Shown: positions 33,116-44,839, counted from the first letter of the stretch. The stretch: DNA of 64,000 nucleotides from Bactericera cockerelli (GCA_024516035.1 JAMCCL010000055.1:62001-126000), one strand, 5' to 3'. Translations and numbers: made by a program. Notes: generated by a model from the sequence alone, not told the origin.

Positions 33116-34900
33116 CTGAGCGCACGGCAGTGCGCCAGGCCAAGTTCCAGCAAGCACGGCAGTGTATCTTTACACGAACCGATTCACCCGGTTTTTCACA
33201 CACTCATATCTTCGGTTCAATTGATTATAGAGATATGAAATTTGGAACAGAGATTGTCCTAATATCATTAAAAAGACATTGAAAATTTCAAGACTCTATG
33301 CAAAAAACTTTCAGAGGAATGTAATTTTGAAATTTGCGATTTTGATACTGACTGACTGACTGACTGATTGACTGACTGACTGACTGACTGACAGATCATC
33401 AAAATTATGAGGCACTTCCCGACTACCTAGAAAGCTGAAATTTTGCATAATGGTAGGGTTTATTGTAAAAGTATAGGGAAAAATCTGAAAACCGAAACTT
33501 TCGCATTTATCATGCTGTTAAACGGTGTCGTTTTAGGGAGGAATATATATTATTATTTATTAATCTAAATTATGAAGCACTTCCCGACTACCTAGAATGC
33601 TGAAATTTTGCATGATGGTAGGGTTTATTGTAAAAGTACAGAGAAAAATCTGAAAAAGTACTGAAAACAGTTCAACGGTGTCGTTTTAGGGAGGAACTAT
33701 ACTATATTATGTATATAAATTATGAGGCACTTCCTTACTACCTATAAGGCTGAAATTTTGCATACTGGTAGGGTTTATTGTAAAAGTACAGGGAAAAATC
33801 TGAAAACCGGAACTTTTTCACTTCTCATGCTGTTAAACGGTGTCGTTTTAGGGAGGAACTATACTATATTATGTATATAAATTATGAGGCACTTCCTTAC
33901 TACCTATAAGGCTGAAATTTTGCATACTGGTAGGGTTTATTGTAAAAGTACAGGGAAAAATCTGAAAACCGGAACTTTTTCACTTCTCATGCTGTTAAAC
34001 GGTGTCGTTTTAAGGAGGAAGTATACTCAATTATGCATATAAATTATGAAGCACTTCCCGACTACCTAGAATGCTGAAATTTTGTATGGTGCTAGGGTTC
34101 ATTGTAAAAGTACAGGGAAAAATCTGAAAACCGGAACTTTCGCACTTATCATGCTGTTAAACTGGTTAAACGGTGTTATTTTAGGGAGGAAATATACTCG
34201 ATTATGTATATAAATTATGAGGTACTTCCCTACTACCTACAAAGCTGAAATTTTGCATGGTGCTAGGGTTTATTGTAAAAGTACAGGGAAAAACCGGAAC
34301 TTAAGCACTATTTCCGCTGTTAAAGGGTGTCGTTTTAGGGAGCATATTAAAGTGAAGAATCATGAAATTTTTCATAAAAAATAATGAAACTTGGTGTGAA
34401 ACGAAGCATGTACAAAAAGTAATGATATCCCACAAAAAACTACCGTTAAAAAAAGGGCCAAGTTCCAGAACTCCTATCCAAAAAGGTTTCGCCAATGAAT
34501 GCAGTGATATCTTGTTTGCGGCCAAGTTATCTTGGTACTAAACTATTTCTTTTATTAACACCCGTTTTCTGAGTTCCTCATTTTGTATGTTTTTAACTGC
34601 AAACTATCCTCTCACTTGGCCAGTTTTATGCCATCGGTTGTATGGAATATTACCACTATATTTATAGGTACAGAATAATAATGTAACCATCACAAGGAGC
34701 GAAACTGGCCAAGTTAGAGGATAGTTTGCAGTTAAAAACATACAAAATGAGGAACTCAGAAAACGGGTGTTAATAAAAGAAATAGTTTAGTACCAAGATA
34801 ACTTGGCCGCAAACAAGATATCACTGCATTCATTGGCGAAACCTTTTTGGATAGGAGTTCTGGAACTTGGCCCTTTTTTTAACGGTAGTTTTTTGTGGGA
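33116..34900. mobile_element. Hairpin-tailed tandem-repeat element, copy 1
   Basis: This unrecognised element has four parts. A head begins CTGAGCGCACGGCAGTGCGC, followed by a (CTGA)n tract at about 33349-33393. Next are six tandem units of about 150-171 bp starting at 33403, 33568, 33718, 33880, 34042 and 34213 (each AATTATGA, then GCTGAAATTTTG and GGTGTCGTTTTAGGGAG). The end is a terminal hairpin with arms of about 199 bp (34428-34626 and 34702-34900). A 46-bp direct repeat flanks it (33070-33115 and 34901-34946). Copy A (about 1615-1665) has that sequence once, so this is a target duplication. There is no coding sequence. Confidence 0.78.
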
Positions 34901-35904
34901 TATATATTTTCCAAAAGCTTCGTGGTAATTTCAGAATATTTTATATACAGCGTGGACCAACAAAAAAAACGTTATCACCCGTAAATGGTAGATTTTTTAG
35001 ATTACTGACGTTATTTCCAGGCGAGATCTGCAATCCATTTTTTTCGAATTCACCTTCGTAACCGCACAAAGTATTTTTTTGCAACTTTCCGAAAAAGTCC
35101 CACTTTGACTTATTATTCAAGTCAGTGCTTTGTTCCTGCTTAAGATGAGTTATTTCTGAACTATTCTGCAGAAAGCCAACAAAATTCTCTAGCTAGGCCA
35201 CTTTGATTTTACGGTTTGGTTCGTCTTTTTTACACCTTAATACAGACAAAAACACCTAATGTAACTTTTTTAGACCATGAAACACCCAAAAACAGACATC
35301 AGCAAGTTTGATAAAAGTTGGCAGCCACCCCGTTGATGCTGAGGAATAATATTACGATTTTTTATCACGTGATATTCTGGGAAAAATATTTAGATGTTTA
35401 CCAAAAACTCATCAGAAATTTTAAGAGTTTTCTAGCTGTAGACTGTGTAAGGGTGTCTTGTATTGTTTACATTGCTTTTTTGAATACCGCGGTCTCACAT
35501 GCCTTCATTCATCAGTTTAGGAAAATTCAAATGATAATATTCGTGCTGTTCAGGTTGTCAGTAGTGTTAGCTTGATGAGGTAGTGCTAAGAGTACTAGTC
35601 GCATTTAATTCTCGGCGGTCAATATCTATTATTTAATCAAAAAGATCATATGTGAATATTTTTTCATATCTAACCTGTTGTATTACCAACAGCTTATGGT
35701 ATTTTCTAGGGTAAAACCATCTGTAAATTGAGTTATATTAGATACTTTTGGTATTACGAGCATGATTATTATTCATGCAAGCCCCCAAAAGACTGCCTTG
35801 ATAATGTAAGTTTGGTTTTTTTATGCTTCCCCAAAGAGAAGAAAAAACTCTAGCGAATTTTCCTAACGAACATAGATTTTATAAAATAAAGCCAAGTAAA
35901 TATA

Positions 35905-37550
35905 CACTTGAGAGCAATAAATTCGGGGCAGTAACTTTCTCAAAGTTTTTGATTTTTATAATTTTTATTTTACATTGGATTTTCAAGTGTGAAGTATCCT
36001 AAGAAAGGAAATTTTGTTGGTTTTAAGACGGTGCATATATGTTTTCATTGTAAGCAAGTTTTTTAATATAATAAGTCAATTAACAAAAAGAAGTCTAAAG
36101 AGCATGAAAACACTGCAAAGGATATCGGTGTTTTTTGTGTTATTTCTTCGAAGTCTTCATTGAAATTTGGCTGTTACTTACCTCTTAGTATCTGGTATTA
36201 CCCCTCGAGCTTATATGACAGCCTGCAATTGATTTCTCATGGACTTGATTAGGTTGCCAGCCGTTTCTTGAGAGATATTCTCCCACTCCTCATAAAGCGC
36301 CTGTTTCAGGTCTCTGTGGTTCATTGGGGGTGGGTTTCGAGCACGGACACGTCTTTTAAGCTCGTCCCAGAGGTGTTCAATAGGATTAAGATCAGGACTG
36401 TTGGCTGGCCAGTTGAGGGTTCGAATACCGGCCTCTTGGAGAAAGTCACTTACAATACGTGCTGTATGTGGTCGGGCATTGTCTTGCATTAACACGAATC
36501 CATCACCCACAAAACCTGCATAGGGGACAACATGATCTTCAATGATGTCAGTGACATACCTCTCTGCAGTTAGGTTACCTCCTTGTCCTCCACAATTGAT
36601 GATAACGAGCTCTGTTTTAGCTTCCATAGAGATTCCACCCCAGAACATACAAGATCCTCCACCAAAACTCACAGTTTCTTGAATACAACATTGATTATAC
36701 CGTTCACCTGGTCTTTTATACACTTTTTTACGTCTGTCATTGAAGAACAGGCAGGCCCGGCTCTCATCCGAGAACAGAACATGCCCCCAGTCCTCATCGG
36801 TCCAATCGGCGTGTTCAAGGGCAAATTGTAAACGACGTTGTCGGTGTTGTCTGTTGAGTTTGGGTCCCGTAGCTTTTCTTCTTGGTTTGAGACCTTTCTC
36901 TTTCAAGCGTCTCCTTACTGTCCAAGGGCTGACATCAACATCAGTGGCCATAACAAGCTGCTGTTGGACCTCAACACCAGACATGTCTCGATTTCTTAAG
37001 CTTGTCATGACAGCATATCGGTCCTCCTGGGCAGTTGTCTTCTTTGGTCTGGCAGATCCTGGTCTCCGATCATAGCTACCTGTCTGCCGATACCTTTGGT
37101 AAATTCTGTTCACCTTAGACTTTGACAAATTTAGCTGCCTAGTAACATCTCTTTGCTTAACACCTTGACTCACGTGTAAAACCACTTTCACAGCTATGGA
37201 GTGCGATGTCTCCATGATGAAAAGAAAAATTCAACTGAATTTCTTTCCTCATAGTGTTGCATTTAAGGATATTCAATAATTTACTGGCCAAAAAAGCGTT
37301 ATCACACCAAAAAATCAAATTTAAAATACCCTCGGTGCACGTGTTTTCATCAACAAAATGAGGTGTTTCTGGAAAGTGGCCATTATCATTGTTGCACAGT
37401 ACATGACCCGGACACATTGTATATTTTCTGAAAGGTATGCGTACAAGCTTTTCAAATATATGCATACTTTAGCAACTTCATGCCACACAAATTGAAGAGG
37501 GCCAACTGAAACGGTGAAATGTCCTGCCCCGAATTTATTGCTCTTAAGTG
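35905..37550 (-). mobile_element. Tc1-family DNA transposon, apparently intact
   Basis: Terminal inverted repeats of about 26 bp (CACTTGAGAGCAATAAATTC at the left, its complement GAATTTATTGCTCTTAAGTG at the right, one mismatch) are flanked by TA. Copy A has the site without the element (about 3625-3640). It is 1646 bp and carries one uninterrupted transposase gene. Confidence 0.9.
36211..37215 (-). CDS. Tc1 transposase, DD34E
   Basis: The 334-residue protein is of normal length for Tc1 transposases. It has an N-terminal helix-turn-helix region (VKQRDVTRQLNLSKSKVNRI), a GRPR-like hinge (RRPGSARPKK, about 50-59), a second helical DNA-binding domain, and a DDE catalytic domain. The catalytic residues are D150 in LFSDES, D245 in LMQDNARPH and E280 in NPIEHLWDE, with exactly 34 residues between the last two, the DD34E signature. 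It cuts the element out and inserts it at TA. No stop or frameshift is present, so it could be active. Confidence 0.93.
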   Translation of the reverse strand: METSHSIAVKVVLHVSQGVKQRDVTRQLNLSKSKVNRIYQRYRQTGSYDRRPGSARPKKTTAQEDRYAVMTSLRNRDMSGVEVQQQLVMATDVDVSPWTVRRRLKEKGLKPRRKATGPKLNRQHRQRRLQFALEHADWTDEDWGHVLFSDESRACLFFNDRRKKVYKRPGERYNQCCIQETVSFGGGSCMFWGGISMEAKTELVIINCGGQGGNLTAERYVTDIIEDHVVPYAGFVGDGFVLMQDNARPHTARIVSDFLQEAGIRTLNWPANSPDLNPIEHLWDELKRRVRARNPPPMNHRDLKQALYEEWENISQETAGNLIKSMRNQLQAVI

Positions 37551-37694
37551 TATTAGGTAGGTTCTTCTATCATAAACAATACTAATTAAACAAACAACAA
37601 ATATTAAACAATTTACTCAACAGAAATCTTAAAAAAACCAAGATAAAATTTCATAAAATAAATAAACTTTTGCAGTCTTTATTATGTTTTATAC

Positions 37695-37775
37695 TACGAT
37701 TAGCTCAGTGGTAAGCTAGACGCTTGCCATGCGGAAGGTCCCGCCCGGGTCCGAACCCCAGAGCAAGCAAAAAAT
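37695..37775 (+). repeat. tRNA-derived relic interrupted by the second hairpin-tailed element
   Basis: It is the counterpart of 3745-3820 in copy A: GATTAGCTCAGTGGTAAGC, CTTGCCATGCGG and GGGTCCGAACCCC. Confidence 0.5.
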
Positions 37776-39580
37776 CTGAGCGCACGGCAGTGCGCCAGGC
37801 CAAGTTCCAGCAAGCACGGCAGTGTATCTTTACACGAAGCGATTCACCCGGTTTTTCACACCCTCATATCTTCGGTTCAATTGATCATAGAGATATGAAA
37901 TTTGGAACAGAGATTGTCCTAATATCATTAAAAGGACATTGAAAATTTAAAAACTCTATGAAAAAAACTTTCAGAGGAATGTAATTTTGAAATTTGCGAT
38001 TTTGATACTGACTGACTGACTGACTGACAGATCATCAAAATTATGAGGCACTTCCCGACTACCTAGAAAGCTGAAATTTTGCATGATGGTAGGGTTTATT
38101 GTAAAAGTACAGGGAAAAAATCTGAAAACCGGATTTTTTTCACTTATCATGGTGTAAAACGGTGTCGTTTTAGGGAGAACTTATATAATCGATTATGAAT
38201 CTAAATTATGAAGCATTTCCCGACTATCTAGAAAGCTGAAATTTTGCATGATGGTAGGGTTTATTGTAAAAGTACAGGAAAAAATCTGAAAAGTTCTGCA
38301 AACTGTTAAACGGTGTCGTTTTAGGGAGGAAGTATACTATATTATGTATATAAATTATGAGGCACTTCCCTACTACCTAGAAAGCTGAAATTTTGCATGA
38401 TGGTAGGGTTTATTGTAAAAATACAGGAAAAAATCTGAAAAGTTCTGCAAACTGTTAAACGGTGTCGTTTTAGGGAGGAAGTATACTATATTATGTATAT
38501 AAATTATGAGGCACTTCCCTACTACCTAGAAAGCTGAAATTTTGCATGATGGTAGGGTTTATTGTGAAAGTACAGGAAAAAATCTGAAAAGTTCTGCAAA
38601 CTGTTAAACGGTGTCGTTTTAGGGAGGAAGTATACTATATTATGCATATAAATTATGAGGCACTTCCCTACTACCTACAAAGCTGAAATTTTGTATGGTG
38701 CTAGGGTTCATTGTAAAAGTACAAGGAAAAATGTGAAAACCGGAACTTTCGCACTTATCATGCTGTTAAACGGTGTTATTTTAGGGAGGAAATATACTCG
38801 ATTATGTATATACATTATGAGGTACTTCCCTACTACCTACAAAGCTGAAATTTTGCATAGTGCTAGGGTTTACTGTAAAAATACAGGGAAAAATCTGAAA
38901 ACCGGCACTTTCGCACTATTTCTGCTGTTGAACGGTGTCGTTTTAGGGAGCATATTAAAGTGACGAATCCTGAAGTTTTTAATAATAAATAACGAAACGT
39001 GCTGTGAAACGAACCATTTACAAAAAGTAATGATATCCCACAAAAAACTACCGTTAAAAAAAGGGCCAAGTTCCAGAACTCCTATCCAAAAAGGTTTCGC
39101 CAATGAACGCAGTGATATCTAGTTTGCGGCCAATTTATCTTGGTACTAAACTATTTCTTTTATTAAAACCCGTTTTCTGAGTTCCTCATTTTGTATGTTT
39201 TTAACTGCAAACTATCCTCTAACTTGGCCAGTTTTATGCCATCGGTTGTATGGAATATTACGACTATATGTATAGGTACAGAATAACAATATAACCATTT
39301 TTGTTTTCTATTAACATAAATATAATCTCTTACAGTGAAATTTCATGAATTAGTGTTTCCTTTAGCATTATTTCTGAACAAGGAGCGAAACTGGCCAAGT
39401 TAGAGGATAGTTTGCAGTTAAAAACATACAAAATGAGGAACTCAGAAAACGGGTTTTAATAAAAGAAATAGTTTAGTACCAAGATAACTTGGCCGCAAAC
39501 TAGATATCACTGCGTTCATTGGCGAAACCTTTTTGGATAGGAGTTCTGGAACTTGGCCCTTTTTTTAACGGTAGTTTTAA
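37776..39580. mobile_element. Hairpin-tailed tandem-repeat element, copy 2
   Basis: It has the same architecture as 33116-34900. It begins at the identical base (CTGAGCGCACGGCAGTGCGC), then a shorter (CTGA)n, six units from about 38039 to 38950, and a hairpin with arms at about 39045-39234 and 39391-39578. The loop is about 85 bp longer than in copy 1. The flanking duplication is 17 bp (CAGAGCAAGCAAAAAAT at 37759-37775 and 39581-39597), and copy A has a single related site at about 3813. The right end stops a few bases earlier than in copy 1 (GGTAGTTTTAA against GGTAGTTTTTTGTGGGA). Confidence 0.78.
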
Positions 39581-40010
39581 CAGAGCAAGCAAAAAATTGT
39601 ATTTACAATTTGAATGTAGTTATTTGTTTCATGACTACAAAATAAAAAAGGACCTTTTTTTGCCTTTTTTTATTACGCCATAGTAGGTAAGTACACAGTA
39701 TGAATTCTCTTCGCACAAATTTTTGAAACCTATGGTGACTTCAGTATATTAGTTCTAACTCAGAACTGTGCAGTGGAGTTATTAATATCTTTGCAGAAAT
39801 AGTAATTTTTTCCTTAATCTGCTGTCTTTGGCATTAGCGTGCGACTGTGTTTTGATTAGTAAGCACTTATTGTGAGCCAAGCCTTTTTACCTACATTCTA
39901 CAAGCAAATATTTCTCACATTCTCACTCGTCTTCCTCTCCCTCTACCTTCTTGTCTCTCTCTGAATCTCTCTCTCTCCTCTCTCAATTCCCTCATAGGAA
40001 CTGTTGGAAG

Positions 40011-40640
40011 GGCAATAGGTGAGTTCGGTGCGAAGATTACCCGCACCTTTTTCGCATGTATGAATTCGGTGCCGCCGAAAAAAGGTGATGTATGAGTTCG
40101 GTGCGGTCCTAATGACTTATAAATTGATTGTTTTTTTATAATGTACTCTGTTGCTTGTTAACAGTCATCCTGCTGGTATTAAGTTAGTAGATTATGTTGT
40201 AGACAGTTACATTCAGCAAGGCTGTCCATTTCCTCCTTGAAGGCCATGCCTAGGATTAATAGTAGGGTTAGGTAAAATACAATGAAGGCTATGCCTTGGG
40301 TTTATAGTAGGGTTAGGTAAAATACAATGAAGGCCATGCCTTGGGTTTATAGTAGGGTTAGGTAAAATACAATGAAGGCCATGCCTTGGGTTTATAGTAG
40401 GGTTAGGTAAAATACAATGAAGGCCATGCCTTGGGTTTATAGTAGGGTTAGGTAAAATACATTGAAGGCCATGCCTATAAGAAAAAAAATACTATAATTA
40501 CCTGATCATCAGGGCAAGTACCAGGGCACCGAATTCATACATGACCTTTTTTAGGCGGCACCGAATTCATACATGACCTTTTTTAGGCGACACCGAACTC
40601 ATACATTTTTTTATTTTCCGCACCGAACTCATACGTAGCC
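40011..40640. mobile_element. Non-autonomous hAT-like element with subterminal motifs
   Basis: The 8-bp TSD GTTGGAAG lies at 40003-40010 and 40641-40648; copy A has the empty site ACTGTTGGAAGTGGCGCC (about 4202). Ends are GGCAATAGGTGAGTTCGGTG and CACCGAACTCATACGTAGCC. The motif GTATGARTTCGGTGC occurs about three times inside the left end and four times inverted inside the right, as expected for transposase-binding sites. The centre (40239-40475) is a minisatellite of about five units of roughly 45 bp (AAGGCCATGCCTTGGGTTTA). It encodes no protein. Confidence 0.8.
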
Positions 40641-41506
40641 GTTGGAAGTGACGCCTATCTTCCTAGATTCAAAGGTTGGGGTTTTGTAAACGATGTTTTT
40701 CACGTGATCAAAATTTGGGGTCACGTAGAGCTTCCAACAGGAATATTTAATGTTTCTGTTGGCAGCTCTATATGCTAAATGCATATGCCATTTCAGCATT
40801 CGAATACATAAGATGTAACTTGTACATAAAAACGCCAAAAGTTAAAAAATAATATTTTTTTTGAGTGTTTCATGGTTTAAAAACTTACATTAGGTTTTTT
40901 CTGTTCAGGTGTAAAAAATAAAACCGCAAAAACAAATAAACGTAACTAGAGACATCGAAATTTTGTTGGCTTTCCGCAGAATTGTTCAGAATCAACTCAT
41001 CTTTAATAGGAACAAAGCACTGACCTGAATAATAAGCTAAAGTGTAACTTTTTTGGAAAGTTGCAAAAAATCACTTTGTGCAGTTACAAAGGCGAATCCG
41101 AAAAAACGGATTGCAGATCCCGACTGGAAATATCGCCAGTTATCTACCTTTAACGAGTGTAAACGTTTTTTTCGGTACACCCTGTATGAATCAGTAATCT
41201 TTAGTTGTATTCATTTTGACTTCTTTTGGTCCTCTCTTGGACTCTGTGTAAGATTTTTTTTTTAATTTTTCAAAACAATCCAATTTTCTTCATTTCAAAA
41301 AAGGTTTCTTTCATAGTGTTTCTTTGGCTTTTGTGCTATATCACCAGATGATTCTGTATTACATAAAAAAATTCTGAAATTCACCGGGAAGTGGGCGAAA
41401 AAAATAAAACAAAATATGTATATAACTATGTTTCGTAATAATATAGGCCGGTTGGCTGGGGCTACTTGTCGATCTTAATACTAGCTCTTTTCTCTCTTGA
41501 TTTTAG

Positions 41507-42018
41507 CTTGTAAGAATTAATCTCGACCTCTCATCCAACAACATTACCACAGTTGATTTTAGCTTTTTGGAAGAAATGGTTAAACTTCGAAAGAATAGTA
41601 GTCATTTGGAAAACAGAAAATTTGTAATGATTCTCGATAACAATCTTCTCTGTAATTATTGTACGAACTATGGCTTAATCCAATTTCATGTGACATTGAG
41701 GTGTGCCCGTCATCCTGTACTTGCATCTACATCCCCCATTTCTCTGAGATGAGAGTCAACTGCTCCTCAGCTAACCTCACAGAGATGCCACACTTTCTAC
41801 CCGCAACCTATGTAGACAAGAAGGTGGCATACTTTCAACCCGCAACCTTTAACGATGACTACCAGGTTGCTAGGATACAGCTGATCCTACGCAACAATTC
41901 CATACAAAACATGCTGGAGAAACCACCCAAGGAATATGAACTGGTGACAGAACTCGATATGTCTCTGAACAGATTTTCAGATGTGAGCAACATGAAGCCT
42001 TATCTAAATAATCTAGAG
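41507..42018 (+). pseudogene. Copy B exon 3, frameshifted
   Basis: Splice sites match copy A, but the length is 512 instead of 579 and is not a multiple of three. A 109-bp deletion after GGCTTAATCCAAT removes most of the first LRRCT and shifts the frame, giving a stop at 41750-41752. Past the deletion the original frame is still open (ISCDIEVCPSSCTCIYI). A 42-nt in-frame insertion gives VAYFQPATFNDDYQ after PATYVDKK, echoing the preceding PATY segment. The frameshift independently kills copy B apart from the exon 1 transposon. Confidence 0.85.
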
Positions 42019-42412
42019 GTAAGTTAAAACATGATCTTTTAAAACGTTTATCAGACTTGAGACTGTTAGGTTTAAAGCTTAGCCATTCCCAAATTGCAAA
42101 ATTTGCTTTGTTGAAAGTATGCTCTTCCGTATTAACAAGCACTTAAAATATTATATGATTGAAGATACTGTATAATTTGATTACATAGATATTCTATTTG
42201 ACTAACTTACGTAGTTACGGACTCACTAATAACAGTACTCTTATTATAATATTTATAAAAAAAAGAAATATTTTTTTTTTTTTTTAAATCAATTCTTTGA
42301 ATCAAATGTTAAAGATATTAAACTATGGTATTTTAGTTCCAATAAAGTCATCAAAGATTTAGACCACACTCCAGAAAAAAAAAATTGATTATAAATTTTT
42401 CCGTGTTTACAG

Positions 42413-42568
42413 AAACTGGATCTGTCTCATAATGATCTGAAAGCTGTCAGCCAAGATTTTCTCACAAACGTATCAAAAAAACTGCATTCTTTGGCCTTGT
42501 TTGGTAATCCGTGGTCATGCGATTGCAACATTGAACCTTTGCTTAGTTTTGTAAAGACATCCAGCATT
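42413..42568 (+). pseudogene. Copy B exon 4 (second LRRCT start)
   Basis: Fifty-two codons essentially identical to copy A, with NPWSCDCNIEPLL and intact splice sites. It is counted as pseudogene only because upstream exons are broken. Confidence 0.82.
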
Positions 42569-42757
42569 GTAAGTATAAAGGATCCATGAAAAATTCACCA
42601 ATACTTGAATAGTTGTCTAGAGGAACCACCTAGGTGTTTTTCCGTCCTTTTTAGGAGAACACTTTTAATGGTACGATTAAAAACCCCCAAATAATTGGGC
42701 TTTTTATTAATGGTATCACTAAATTCTTTTATTTAATTACTTTCTTGCCTTGTATTA

Positions 42758-43260
42758 TCTCTATATATAAAACAGAAAAAAGGACTACCTACCTACCTAC
42801 CTATGTTTGTTTGTTTGTTTGTTTGTTTGTCCGGAGTTGTTTAGCCAAAACGGTAAGAGATAGCGAAAAATGTCTCAGAATTGACCCCCCCAAAACCATT
42901 ATTGCTTTGTCCAGAAAAATTATAAAAAGTTCAAAAAGGCATTGCTGTCCAGCAGTGCGGCCATGCCTTAGTAAATTTGAAATTTAGTCCGTTGCAAAGC
43001 ACGGGCAAACGGCTAGTCTCTATATATAAAACAGAAAAAAGGACTACCTACCTACCTATGTTTGTTTGTTTGTCCGGAGTTGTTTAGCCAAAACGGTAAG
43101 AGATAGCGAAAAATGTCTCAGAATTGACCCCCCCAAAACCATTATTTCTTTGTCCAGAAAAATTATAAAAAGTTCAAAAAGGCATTGCTTTTCAGCAGTA
43201 CGGCCATACCTTAGTAAATTTGAAATTTAGTCCCGTTGCAAAGCACGGGCAAATGGCTAG
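42758..43260 (+). mobile_element. Two Helitron units head-to-tail
   Basis: The first unit is 42758-43016 and the second 43017-43260. Each begins TCTCTATATATAAAAC and ends with a CCGT/ACGGG hairpin and GGCTAG. The CTAG of unit 1 is joined directly to the TC of unit 2, with no host sequence between. Copy A has a single unit at this site. Confidence 0.82.
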
Positions 43261-44839
43261 TTAGTATTATATAATTTTTGTTGAAATAGTTTTATTATTA
43301 AAGACATAGGAGATATTTTTAATAGTAGACATATATATTTTTGTTTTGGTAAAGTTTTTTTGCTCTGCACGCACAACTACCCTCTCATTAGGCCGGAGCG
43401 AAAATATAAATTTTCGAATTTCAAAACGCCTGGTATCTCAAAAGTTTCGTTTTTATGAGTAGATTAATCCCTTAAAATTTTATAAAAATATTTTAACATC
43501 TTCAGTCTCCACCTCGAGCTTAAAGTTTCGATTGCTTTTAGTTATGCAATGTAGGGGCAAGATAACGATTTTTGCTATATTTGTTCTTTTCTCTTGAAAA
43601 CGGTAGATTATACGAACAAGTTTAGGGAATCAAATCTGTTTTAAACTAAATAAACAGAAAAAATACTTATTAGGCTTCAATCGTTACGAGCAACTGATTT
43701 TGAATTACACGTGAAAATATTGTTTTGACTGACTCAAAAGTCTAGAGACATGCAAAAGAGACACCTAAACTTGGGAAATTATTATTTTAGGAAAGTAATG
43801 TCGTAATTAACACTTAATTTTAGACTTAACGTCATAACCTCCACTATGTTATTGTTGTGTCCAGCTTGGCTACAGCTGGGGGAGTGACGGAATCTATCCA
43901 ACTTAAGTAGAAAAGTTCACTCGTTCTGAAGCACATCTTTCTTTGTGCAATCATTGGGCTTTTTTTTATGATTCATTGAATCCTTGTGAAAATGAAAGCT
44001 AGTCTTACTTGATAGGGCTGGCTAGTCTGTTCTCTGTTTATAATCGTGTAACGAAACACTGGTATTGCCATGTCTACGGTTCCCTAGCCAGACATCTCCA
44101 TGTTATTAATAGTTTTGTGTGTTGAGGTAAAACTTAGTTTCATAGGACGGTATATTCTGGCGTACTTTTTGGCTTGTTCGAATGAAGCCATTCCATGCCT
44201 TCACACCACTAACAGTTAATGACGATGCTGTCACTAATAGTTTTACTTGCCTCTCTTTTAGTTGTAAAATAACATAAAATAATAATTAACACGGGACACG
44301 GATGGAACCCAGAACATGCCTCCTGGGCTCCTATGACTAGGGTTTTCGGTCAACACATAACACTTGTAATATTTGATTCGCCGTAGGTGAGCCACATTTT
44401 TCAAAGGCTTTCTTTTATCGCAACATTGGACCAGACGATTTTCCATCGATCTTTTGGAAAATATGAAAGAGTACCATTTCATTTGAATGTAATTAGCACA
44501 CGGGCATCAGGAGCAATTTCTGTGCAACGAAACAATTTGTGGCGCCTAAGCCGACTGAGTGCAACAATTGCAACATATTGTTGCGCAACGATATAATGTT
44601 GCAGTCTTTCTTTAGGACCAAATGGGATTGAACCCCACTGACATCGGAAGCAATGTTTAAGTAATAGTATTCATTTGTTCTTTTCTAATGGATTTTTTTT
44701 CTTTGTATTTTTAATCCTGGATAAGTTAATTATGATCCTGGATAAGCTTGCTGAACTGACATTATTGGCTCAGTCTTCGTCCTAGGGCTAAATGAGGTAA
44801 AAAGGATAAGAGTTAACATAAGCTAAACTGTCCTTCAAG

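Larger units (their letters stand above)
34946..41186. mobile_element. Ancient long-inverted-repeat element in copy B intron 2
   Basis: The same arms as in copy A occur at 34946-35290 and 40862-41186 (TACAGCGTGGACC against GTACACCCTGTA). In this copy it carries a Tc1 transposon, the second hairpin-tailed element and a hAT MITE instead of the LINE and foldback MITE seen in copy A. Confidence 0.6.

Noticed and set aside
37695..37775. Functional tRNA-Gly gene
   Set aside because: Box A and B and an anticodon-like loop are visible, but the acceptor stem does not pair; a relic or SINE head fits better.
38039..38950. CRISPR-like or satellite array
   Set aside because: Units are ~150-165 bp, directly adjacent with no unique spacers, and lie inside a defined mobile element with a target duplication.
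40239..40475. Interstitial telomere repeat (GGGTTAGG strings)
   Set aside because: TTAGG occurs once per ~45-bp unit and is not tandem by itself; it is a minisatellite of a hAT-like element.
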